Shown here piece by piece: positions 38,728 through 47,040 of a stretch of 64,000 nt of DNA. Under the pieces are notes generated by a model. It saw only the letters and a list, made by a program, of their open reading frames with translations. It ran no database searches and had not been told where the DNA came from. The stretch spans positions 1 through 64,000 of the forward strand of contig JAHISP010000082.1 in NCBI GenBank assembly GCA_018818165.1, in the 5' to 3' direction. Position numbers and translations under genes: made by a program. This DNA comes from Bacteroidota bacterium (GTDB taxonomy: Bacteria > Bacteroidota > Ignavibacteria > Ignavibacteriales > Melioribacteraceae). How positions within the stretch are numbered: position 1 is the stretch's first letter; each line of letters begins with the position of its first letter.

Positions 38728-40773
38728 ATGAAGGCAAAACAATTTCCTTTTTTCCTAAAAGTAATGTTTATATTACTTTTTACTATTAGTTCAAGCAATA
38801 TTATTGCACAAACAGTAAATGTAAAAATGAAAATCAATACTTCTACATGTCTTGACACATTAACATCAAATCATGTTGTACTTTTGTGTGGGTCCTCTAC
38901 ACAAGGCACAATTCCTGCAATCACTTGGGACAAGACCACTGGAATTTCAGCAGCAAACGTTGGAGGAGACTATTGGGAAGTAAATTTTCAAGCAAAAGTG
39001 GGTGATGAAATCTCTTATAAATTCGTTACTTATTTTAATCTTAACACTCCTACATTTCATTGGGATGGTTGGGAGGGTCCAATAAATGGACCTGGTGATA
39101 ACAGACAATTGGTAGTTGGTTCAAACGATACTACTCTTGCACTTCAATTCTATAATGGATGGGAAAACAAAGTGAATCAATATTGGCGACCATACGAAGT
39201 TAAAAATGACTCAGTTGCTGTATATTTTAGAGTTAATATGGGTGGAGCTGATTTTGACCCTGCAAGCCAGTTTGTTGATGTTCGAGGCGGAATTCCTCTT
39301 GATCCAACAGATGCTTGGGTTAATATTGTTACTTTAAAAAGAGAGCCAAATAGTGTAAACGGTGGTTCATTTTGGTCTGGAGTTGCTTATGTTCCCGTTA
39401 GCAGTTTAACTCAAGGCATGCAACAAAACTTCAAATATGTAATTCAGCCAGAAATATGGGAAAATACAGAAAATAGAACTTTCTCCTTTTCTGATAATGT
39501 AATTGCCAATGGTGATACTACTATTCACTGGGCTTATTATAATAATAGAAAACCAAGCGGGCCAAAAGTAAATGCAAATATTCTTTTCAGACTAAAACTT
39601 GATGCTTTAGAAAAAGCTGGAATGTTCAATAGAGCATTGGGTGATAAAGTTGCAATAACTGGCGCTAAAGGTTGGCCAGCATCAGGCTTCGATTTTGATA
39701 CTGAATCTACAATGTTAAAAATGACATATAATTCTGATTTGGAAGAATGGAATTTATACGAAGCATTTACGAAATATCCAGAAGAAATAATTCCTTTTAA
39801 ATATTATATTGCTTGGGATGCAAGCAGAATTGATTCCGCAAGCCAGAATTGGATTCCAAACTTGACACTAGACGATGGTTGGGAAGAACCAGGTGCAACT
39901 GGTGGAGCAGATAGAAATTATATTTATACAGATCAAACTGAGCAGATAGTTGCTGGTGATTTTGGTGCGGATCAACAATTTTTTAATAGCCTTCATCCAA
40001 ACGGTGTAATTACAAATCCTATTTCAGTAACATTTAGTATTAATATGGCACCGGCTACTAACGAAACAGATAATCCAACATTTGCTCTTTTCAGACCTGG
40101 TGTTGATACAGTTTATGTTCAGTTCGATGGAAGTCTTGTTCCAGCAACACAAGGAAAATCAATGTGGGGTACCGATAATAGATTAATACTCGAGGATGTT
40201 GATGGTGATGGAATTTATACTGGTATTTATAATCTTACTCCTCCAACATTCAACCAATTCTGTTATAGAATAGTTTACACTTCTCCAACTGGTGAAGTAT
40301 GGAATGGTTCTGGAAGTGCTGTTAGAGGAAGAAGATATTATCAATATGCTAAACCAGTAAGCATTAACCCTATAGTTTGGCCCGCATCATATTCACTTGC
40401 TAAAATGGAATGGATGACTGCGGATTTAACTATTGAAGATATGCCTGATTTAGGCGAAGTCACTGATGTACAAGGAAACTCAAATAGTATTGCAGTACGT
40501 TATGAACTAATGCAAAATTATCCAAACCCATTTAATCCAAGTACAATAATTACCTATTCTGTTCCTGCAAAAGTTAATGTAAATATTGAAGTATTTGATA
40601 TACTTGGACAAAGAGTTGCAACACTTTATCATGATACACAAGTTGCTGGAACACATAGCATTGAGTGGAATTCTAGAAATGATTTTGGAATGCAAGTCGC
40701 ATCTGGAATTTATTTACTAAAAATGCAAGCGGGTTCATTTAATCAATCTAAAAAGATGTTACTTTTAAGGTAA
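38728..40773 (+). CDS. Multi-module secreted carbohydrate-binding-like protein with T9SS tail
   Basis: This 681-residue protein has a signal peptide ending SNIIAQ, about four beta-sandwich modules (roughly 30-160, 161-280, 281-430, 431-570) and a T9SS sorting domain (LMQNYPNPFNPSTIITYSV, from about 590). Modules 1 and 2 match the two modules behind the catalytic domain of the neighbouring GH53 protein: V-K-x-N-TST..D.L, W-x-GWEGPI and TTLAL-F-YN in the first, D-S-x-x-V-x-FRV-MG and FWSG in the second. No catalytic domain is seen. It may act as a surface galactan-binding protein, functionally like SusE/SusF. That role is inferred. Confidence 0.78.
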   Translation: MKAKQFPFFLKVMFILLFTISSSNIIAQTVNVKMKINTSTCLDTLTSNHVVLLCGSSTQGTIPAITWDKTTGISAANVGGDYWEVNFQAKVGDEISYKFVTYFNLNTPTFHWDGWEGPINGPGDNRQLVVGSNDTTLALQFYNGWENKVNQYWRPYEVKNDSVAVYFRVNMGGADFDPASQFVDVRGGIPLDPTDAWVNIVTLKREPNSVNGGSFWSGVAYVPVSSLTQGMQQNFKYVIQPEIWENTENRTFSFSDNVIANGDTTIHWAYYNNRKPSGPKVNANILFRLKLDALEKAGMFNRALGDKVAITGAKGWPASGFDFDTESTMLKMTYNSDLEEWNLYEAFTKYPEEIIPFKYYIAWDASRIDSASQNWIPNLTLDDGWEEPGATGGADRNYIYTDQTEQIVAGDFGADQQFFNSLHPNGVITNPISVTFSINMAPATNETDNPTFALFRPGVDTVYVQFDGSLVPATQGKSMWGTDNRLILEDVDGDGIYTGIYNLTPPTFNQFCYRIVYTSPTGEVWNGSGSAVRGRRYYQYAKPVSINPIVWPASYSLAKMEWMTADLTIEDMPDLGEVTDVQGNSNSIAVRYELMQNYPNPFNPSTIITYSVPAKVNVNIEVFDILGQRVATLYHDTQVAGTHSIEWNSRNDFGMQVASGIYLLKMQAGSFNQSKKMLLLR

Positions 40774-40796
40774 CATGTTTCTTTTAGATTAACAAT

Positions 40797-40846
40797 TTGA
40801 AGTGGAGAGTCTAAATAAAGATTTCTCCACTTCAATTATTTTTATT
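40797..40846 (+). terminator. Strong hairpin between the binding protein and GH53 genes
   Basis: TTGAAGTGGAGA (40797-40808) and TCTCCACTTCAA (40824-40835) form a perfect 12 bp stem with a 15-base loop, followed by TTATTTTTATTTT. It lies 23 bases after the stop at 40773 and before the GH53 ATG at 40859. It should stop or attenuate transcription, so the upstream gene may be expressed more strongly than the genes downstream. Confidence 0.85.
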
Positions 40847-40858
40847 TTGGAAATTTAT

Positions 40859-43075
40859 ATGACAAAAAATATTTTATTTATAATCCTTTTATTTGTTCAG
40901 TTTTCAGCAATTGCTCAAACAGATTCAGTAAAATTTATTAAGGGAGTGGATATATCTTTTTCTCAACAAATTGAAGATTTGGGTGGAAAGTATAAAGAGA
41001 ATGGAATAGAAAAAGACATTATGGATATTTTGGTTAATCATGATATCAACTACGTACGTCTTAGAATATGGAATGATCCCGTTGATGGTTATAGCAATCT
41101 TGAAAAAATAATTGAATATGCTGTTAGAGTGAAAGCAAAAGGATTAAAATTTCTTTTGGATTTTCATTATTCTGATTGGTGGGCTGATCCAGGACAACAA
41201 AATAAGCCTGCTGCATGGTCAAATCTGAGTTTTCAAGAATTGAAAGATAGTGTTTACTCATATTCTAAGTATGTAGTCACGGCATTAAAAAATCAGAATA
41301 CACTTCCGGATATGGTTCAAGTTGGTAATGAAATTACTGGTGGAATGCTTTGGCCTGATGGTAAAATATACGGTGTTGGCAGTGAAGCTGACCAATGGGT
41401 AAAATTTGCTGAGCTTGTTAAAGAAGGAATTAAAGGAGTACAAGATGTTGCTGAAAGTGAAAATGTTAAAATAATGATTCACATTGATAAGGGTGGAAAT
41501 AATAGTGGCTCAAGATATTTTTATGATCATATTATTCAGCAGGGAGTCAAGTTTGATGTTATTGGGCTTTCGTATTATCCCTGGTGGCATGGAACTTTTG
41601 AAAATTTACGTAGCAATTTAAATGATTTGGCTTTGCGTTATGATAAAGATATTGTTGTTGTGGAAACTGCTTATCCCATGAATCATACATGGTTAAATGA
41701 TGGAATGAATAATGTTGATTTCGATCCAAATAAATTATTGAGTGGTTACCCAGTTTCAGTGGGTGGACAAAAGGATTTTCTTATTGCCATTTCTCAAATT
41801 ATTAAAGAAGTGCCTAATAATAAAGGAATTGGATTATTTTATTGGGAACCAGCCTACATATCAGTTGCACCAATTGGTTCATCATGGGAATATTTCACAT
41901 TATTTGACCCAGTAACAGGTGAAGCATTAAGTTCACTTGATGCATTCATAAATCAGGATAGCTTAAAATCAATTAAAGTAAAAGTTAAGCTCAATACCTC
42001 CACACACTCAGATAGTCTTAATTCAACTGGATTTGTGGTAATTGTTGGACAGATAAATGGAAATGGTACAAATTTTCTTCCAAGCGGAGAAAAGCTTTCA
42101 TGGGATTATAATTCGCAATTAATTATGCAAAACATTGATGGTGATAATTGGGAATACGAATTTAGTATGTTCCCAGATGATCAGATAGAATTTAAGTTTT
42201 GGACAGGACATAGCAAAACACAACCAACTTTTCCACGTTTGGGTTGGGAAGGTCCAATTATTCCATTTGATAATTCAAATAAAAATGCACGTTTATTCAA
42301 TGCAGGCTTTGAGGATACAACTTTACAGATTCAATATTATAACTCCAAGCCTGATTATGTGTCACAATATTATTCACCAATTGTTGAAAATGAAGACTCA
42401 ATAGGAATAATATTTCGGGTATATATGGGAGATTTAATTGAAAAGAATTTGTTCAATCCACTTATGCATGGTCCTGTATCAGTAAGAGGGGACTCAGTAA
42501 ATTCATCTGGAGTGCTTTCATGGAATTCCAATAAGGTAGTTTTGAATAAGGAAGATTTTAGCTATAGCGATAGTTCCTTTTGGTCTGGAAGAGTTTATTT
42601 CCCAAAGAACAATATAAATGTTGGAAGTGAGATTAAATACAAATTTTATGTTGAAGGTTCCAGTTTTGGAGGTTGGGAATCAGGTATTAACGATAGAACT
42701 TTTACATTTCCAACTAATGATACTACCTTAGCTTGGAAGTATTTTAATAATAAAATTCTCCTAACTGATATTAAAACAAAGACAAATACTGCACCAAGTA
42801 GTTTTAAACTATTTCAAAACTATCCAAATCCATTTAATCCAGAAACTAAAATAAAATTTGAGTTAGCTACTCAATCACAAATATCATTGACTATTTATAA
42901 TACACTTGGTGAAAAAATAACTGAACTTATAAATGAGATTAAACTAGCAAACAGCTACGAAATAAATTGGAATGGTAGAAATAGTAAGGGAATTATAGTT
43001 CCATCTGGAATTTATTTTGCCCAACTAAAAACAGGAGATAACATTTTCACAATAAAAATGATTTTACTGAGGTAA
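40859..43075 (+). CDS. GH53 endo-beta-1,4-galactanase with binding modules and T9SS tail
   Basis: I start at ATG 40859 (738 residues), which gives the signal peptide MTKNILFIILLFVQFSAIAQ; the longer frame from 40802 would begin inside the terminator stem. The GH53 domain (about 25-385) shows FIKGVDISFSQQIEDLGG, LLDFHYSDWWADPGQQ, the acid/base in QVGNEITGGMLWP (about 158-170) and the nucleophile in VVVETAYP near 275. Two beta-sandwich modules (about 390-640) match modules 1-2 of the neighbouring protein, and a T9SS domain (LFQNYPNPFNPETKIKFEL) ends it. It cuts type I (arabino)galactan outside the cell. Confidence 0.95.
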   Translation: MTKNILFIILLFVQFSAIAQTDSVKFIKGVDISFSQQIEDLGGKYKENGIEKDIMDILVNHDINYVRLRIWNDPVDGYSNLEKIIEYAVRVKAKGLKFLLDFHYSDWWADPGQQNKPAAWSNLSFQELKDSVYSYSKYVVTALKNQNTLPDMVQVGNEITGGMLWPDGKIYGVGSEADQWVKFAELVKEGIKGVQDVAESENVKIMIHIDKGGNNSGSRYFYDHIIQQGVKFDVIGLSYYPWWHGTFENLRSNLNDLALRYDKDIVVVETAYPMNHTWLNDGMNNVDFDPNKLLSGYPVSVGGQKDFLIAISQIIKEVPNNKGIGLFYWEPAYISVAPIGSSWEYFTLFDPVTGEALSSLDAFINQDSLKSIKVKVKLNTSTHSDSLNSTGFVVIVGQINGNGTNFLPSGEKLSWDYNSQLIMQNIDGDNWEYEFSMFPDDQIEFKFWTGHSKTQPTFPRLGWEGPIIPFDNSNKNARLFNAGFEDTTLQIQYYNSKPDYVSQYYSPIVENEDSIGIIFRVYMGDLIEKNLFNPLMHGPVSVRGDSVNSSGVLSWNSNKVVLNKEDFSYSDSSFWSGRVYFPKNNINVGSEIKYKFYVEGSSFGGWESGINDRTFTFPTNDTTLAWKYFNNKILLTDIKTKTNTAPSSFKLFQNYPNPFNPETKIKFELATQSQISLTIYNTLGEKITELINEIKLANSYEINWNGRNSKGIIVPSGIYFAQLKTGDNIFTIKMILLR

Positions 43076-43078
43076 ATA

Positions 43079-45652
43079 ATGAAAGTCAAACTTGTTCTAA
43101 TTTTTTTGATAATTATTTCATTCCAGGTGTTAGCTCAAAGTAATAGTAATCTGATTCGCATTGATAACAATGGAATTATGCGATGGTCTGAGAATAATGA
43201 ACCTGCAAATTTTTGGGGAGTCAATTATACAGTCCCATTTGCGTTTTCATACCGTGCAATACAAAAACTTGGATTATCGCACGAAGAAGTGATAGATCAT
43301 GATATTCAGCAATTTAAAAGACTTGGCATAAATGCTTACCGAATTCATGTTTGGGATAGAGAAGTATCGGATAGAAATGGAAATCTTATCGAAAATGAAC
43401 ATTTACGATTGATGGATTATTTGGTAAAGAAACTTGTGGAAAATGATATCTATATAATTCTTACTCCTATAGCTTGGTGGGGAAATGGTTATCCGGAACC
43501 AGATGATTCTACGCAAGGCTTCTCATCGTTTGGCAGCAAAATGGATTTATCCACAGAACCAGAATTTATAAAAGCTGAGAAAAATTATATTGAGCAATTT
43601 GTTAATCATGTTAATTCATATACTGGTAAATCATATAAAGATGAACCTAAAATTATTGCATTTGAAATTATAAATGAGCCAAATCTTCCCGCTGATAGTG
43701 CAGCCGTTACAAATTATGTGAACGAAATGGTTGATGTTTTACAAAATGCTAATGTTACCAAGCCAATATTTTTTAACATAAGTCAAAACCCAGATAAAGA
43801 GCAATGGATTGGTGTTGCAAATTCAAAAGTAGATGGTATTTCATTCCAGTGGTATCCAACGGGTTTGGTTCATGGAAGTACTCTTAATGGGAATTATTTG
43901 CCACACGTAAGTCAATATCCATTGCCAACTTATTCAATAAAAATTGCTAATAAAGCTAAAATGGTTTATGAATTTGATGCACCAGATATTGCAGCTTCCA
44001 CAATGTATCCGATGATGGCTTCCAGTTTTAAAAATGCTGGAATGCAATGGGCTACAATGTTTAGCTACGACCCGACACCTATAGCTGCTTATAATGCCGA
44101 ATACATTACGCATTATTTAAATCTTGCCTACACGCCAAGTAAAGCCATCGGATTTTTAATTGCTTCCAATTTATTTATGGACAAGCAAAATCAAAAAATT
44201 GATATCAGTTCAAATACTAATTCTATAAGTAATTTCAGTATTAATTATGAAGAAGATTTTAGCTTGTTAAATAGTAACACCAAATATATTTATAGCAACT
44301 CAACAAATAAGAAACCTAAAAATTTTGAAAAACTTGAACATCTTGCAGGTGTAGGAAATTCTGAGTTAATTAAATATGAGGGAACTGGTGCTTACTTTAT
44401 TGATAAAATTGAAGAAGGAAAATGGAAGCTTGAAGTATTCCCAGATGCAGTTTGGTTAAAAGATCCGTTTGGAAATAATAATCTCGAAGATCCGGTTGCA
44501 AGGCTAATATGGTTAGCTAGAAAAATTAAAATTATTTTGCCCAAAGTTGGAAGTGAGTACTATGTTTATGAGAATGGAGTAAACGCTAAATACATTGGAA
44601 ACGCCATTAGAACTGAATTTGAATTATTGCCTGGGAGTTATATTATTTCTGATGTTGAATTAAATAACAACTTTAATTCTAAGTTATCAGTATTCGATTT
44701 TAATGAATTAAGAAAATTAACCAACCACAAATACAACACAATCAATATCAAGAATAATACTTACAAAGAAATAAGTGAAGGTGATTCATTAGTAATAAAT
44801 GCTGAAATATATACTGATTTAAGTGATATAAAGGTTTCAGTTTATGCACGCAGATTCGGATGGAAAGGTTTCAGTAAAATTGAAATGATAAAAACGAATA
44901 TGTTTAAATACCAAGCAAAAATTCCAAATGAACTTTTAACAAACGGTATAATTGAATATTATTTAACTGTTCAAAATGATAGTAAGATTATTACATATCC
45001 AGGCAATTATTCAATAGACCCAAATAATTGGGGCTTTAATGCAAATAATGGATATCAGGTTTTGGTTAAGCCTTATGATAAATCAAAAATAATATTCAAT
45101 CCAAATGAAAATAGTAATAATATAATTATATCTAATGACTGGAATACGCTAAGAGATAGGACTGATTTGTTACCATCAAAATCTAATTCGTATTCTTATT
45201 CAATATCTTTATATGACTATATGAAAAAAACGGATGAATTTGTAGCACAAATATATGTAGGTGATGAGGTTAAAAAATATGGGAATCAATCAATTTCATC
45301 TATATTATTAGATACAGAATTATATTGTGATGTAATTGATTCAGTTGACTTCAGATTTATTTATAGCAATAATATGGGATTTGTGAAACGGGTTTCAAAA
45401 GATGACCTTAAAAACGGAATGGAATTGATAGACTGTGATTATAAATCAATTGAATATGCATTGTTGCCAAGACCATATCCAACATTTTTGCCATACTGGT
45501 ATAAATCTAGTAGTAAAGAAAACTATTTGGAATCAGAAAATGCTAGACTGGAATTTATTCAAATTGCAATCCCATTAAATAAAGTTGAAGTTAATTCAAA
45601 TACTAATATAACGTTAAGAATAAATGAAGTGCGTGCAGTATTTGAGAGATAA
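43079..45652 (+). CDS. Exported GH5-like (clan GH-A) glycoside hydrolase
   Basis: This 857-residue protein has a signal peptide ending FQVLAQ and an N-terminal clan GH-A barrel (about 20-370): FWGVNYTVPFAF, RLGINAYRIHVWDRE, acid/base in AFEIINEPN (near 200) and probable nucleophile in MVYEFDAP (near 300). The remaining ~480 residues form several unassigned beta-rich regions. No T9SS tail is visible (it ends NEVRAVFER), so it is likely periplasmic. It starts two bases after the GH53 stop and precedes galK, so a galactoside or galactan side-chain substrate is likely, but the GH5 subfamily is not clear and GH2- or GH42-related forms are not fully excluded. Confidence 0.8.
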   Translation: MKVKLVLIFLIIISFQVLAQSNSNLIRIDNNGIMRWSENNEPANFWGVNYTVPFAFSYRAIQKLGLSHEEVIDHDIQQFKRLGINAYRIHVWDREVSDRNGNLIENEHLRLMDYLVKKLVENDIYIILTPIAWWGNGYPEPDDSTQGFSSFGSKMDLSTEPEFIKAEKNYIEQFVNHVNSYTGKSYKDEPKIIAFEIINEPNLPADSAAVTNYVNEMVDVLQNANVTKPIFFNISQNPDKEQWIGVANSKVDGISFQWYPTGLVHGSTLNGNYLPHVSQYPLPTYSIKIANKAKMVYEFDAPDIAASTMYPMMASSFKNAGMQWATMFSYDPTPIAAYNAEYITHYLNLAYTPSKAIGFLIASNLFMDKQNQKIDISSNTNSISNFSINYEEDFSLLNSNTKYIYSNSTNKKPKNFEKLEHLAGVGNSELIKYEGTGAYFIDKIEEGKWKLEVFPDAVWLKDPFGNNNLEDPVARLIWLARKIKIILPKVGSEYYVYENGVNAKYIGNAIRTEFELLPGSYIISDVELNNNFNSKLSVFDFNELRKLTNHKYNTINIKNNTYKEISEGDSLVINAEIYTDLSDIKVSVYARRFGWKGFSKIEMIKTNMFKYQAKIPNELLTNGIIEYYLTVQNDSKIITYPGNYSIDPNNWGFNANNGYQVLVKPYDKSKIIFNPNENSNNIIISNDWNTLRDRTDLLPSKSNSYSYSISLYDYMKKTDEFVAQIYVGDEVKKYGNQSISSILLDTELYCDVIDSVDFRFIYSNNMGFVKRVSKDDLKNGMELIDCDYKSIEYALLPRPYPTFLPYWYKSSSKENYLESENARLEFIQIAIPLNKVEVNSNTNITLRINEVRAVFER

Positions 45653-45715
45653 AGTAAAATAATGAGTTATAAAACAAGACATATTAATCATTTAAAAAAT
45701 AAACGGTAGTAATTA

Positions 45716-46990
45716 ATGGAAAAAATAAAGTTAGATGATTTCAAAAATAATATTAGTTTTCTTTACGGTGAGGATAGCGCCGTAATTGAATACCAAAAGG
45801 ATAGATATAATAAACTTCTTGAAAACTATTATTCATATTTCCCACAGAATGAAAAGGTTTCGATAATAAGTACTCCAGGCAGAACTGAAATAAGTGGTAA
45901 CCACACTGATCACAATGGTGGTAAAGTTATTGCGGCTAGCATAAATCTTGATATTCTTACATGTATATCAAGAAATGAAAATATTGTAATTCTAAAATCA
46001 GACAAGTACGATGAGAAATTTGTAGTTAATCTAACGGATTTAAATCCAAACTTGAAAGAAGAAGGAACAACTAATTCTTTAATTCGTGGCATTGCCGCTG
46101 GATTTGTAAAACATGGATATGCAATAGGTGGATTTAAGGGGGTTTTAACTAGTGATGTTTTGCAAGGTTCCGGCTTAAGTTCATCAGCCTCAATTGAAAT
46201 AGCTATTGGAGCAATTTTTAATTTTCTATATAACAATAATGAAATAGAGCCACATATAATTGCAAAGATTGGCCAGTTTGCAGAAAATGAATATTTTGGC
46301 AAACCATGCGGACTTATGGATCAGCTTGCTTGCGCAGTTGGTGGTGTTGTAGCTATTGATTTTAATAACACACAAAATCCAATAATTAAAAAGGTAAAAT
46401 TTAGTCTTTCCGATTATGATTATAAACTTCTTGTTGTTGATACTGGAGGAACGCATCAAAATTTAACTGAAGACTATGCATCTATTCCAAACGAAATGAA
46501 ACAAGTTGCAAAATATTTTGGCAAAGAAAAATGTTCAGAAATAGATTTTCAATTATTACTTGATAATTGGAATGAATTAAGAAAAAAAATATCCGACAGA
46601 GCAGTATTACGCGCATTTCATTTTTTCAAAGAGAATGAGCGAGTTGATTTGCAAGTGAAAGCTTTGCAAGAGAAAAACTTGAACAAGTTTTTAAAGCTTG
46701 TAAAAGTTTCTGGTGATTCTTCATTTAAATATGTTCAAAATATTTATTCCACAAAAGATGTTAACACTCAACCAATGTCTTTAGCTTATGCACTAACAGA
46801 AGATTATATTGATGATATTGGTGAAGGTGCATACAAAGTTCATGGTGGCGGATTCGCCGGAACCATTGTAGTGTTTTTACCTAAAAAATATACTGAAGAT
46901 TACATTATCAAAATGGAAAAAGTATTTGGCAAAAACTCCGTAAGTCAATTGGATATTAGACCATACGGCTCATTTGTTATTTACGAGTAA
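45716..46990 (+). CDS. galK: Galactokinase
   Basis: This 424-residue GHMP kinase makes galactose-1-phosphate. The N-terminal signature reads TPGRTEISGNHTDHNGGKVIA (normally GRVNLIGEHTDYNxG), the ATP loop LQGSGLSSSASIEIAIG (about 147-163) is intact, the CGLMDQLACAVGG block carries the catalytic Asp region, and HGGGFAGTIVVF is the third GHMP motif. The altered first motif (EISGNHTDH) marks a divergent branch, but both the H-T-D and the loop are kept. With galT it forms the cytoplasmic end of the galactan pathway. Confidence 0.92.
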   Translation: MEKIKLDDFKNNISFLYGEDSAVIEYQKDRYNKLLENYYSYFPQNEKVSIISTPGRTEISGNHTDHNGGKVIAASINLDILTCISRNENIVILKSDKYDEKFVVNLTDLNPNLKEEGTTNSLIRGIAAGFVKHGYAIGGFKGVLTSDVLQGSGLSSSASIEIAIGAIFNFLYNNNEIEPHIIAKIGQFAENEYFGKPCGLMDQLACAVGGVVAIDFNNTQNPIIKKVKFSLSDYDYKLLVVDTGGTHQNLTEDYASIPNEMKQVAKYFGKEKCSEIDFQLLLDNWNELRKKISDRAVLRAFHFFKENERVDLQVKALQEKNLNKFLKLVKVSGDSSFKYVQNIYSTKDVNTQPMSLAYALTEDYIDDIGEGAYKVHGGGFAGTIVVFLPKKYTEDYIIKMEKVFGKNSVSQLDIRPYGSFVIYE

Positions 46991-47040
46991 TTTACTGTAA
47001 AATTTATCAATTATAAAAAGACACTTATTTGAGACAAATT

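Noticed and set aside
40802-40858. N-terminal extension of the GH53 protein
   Set aside because: The extension is encoded by the terminator stem and places 19 residues before a good signal peptide.
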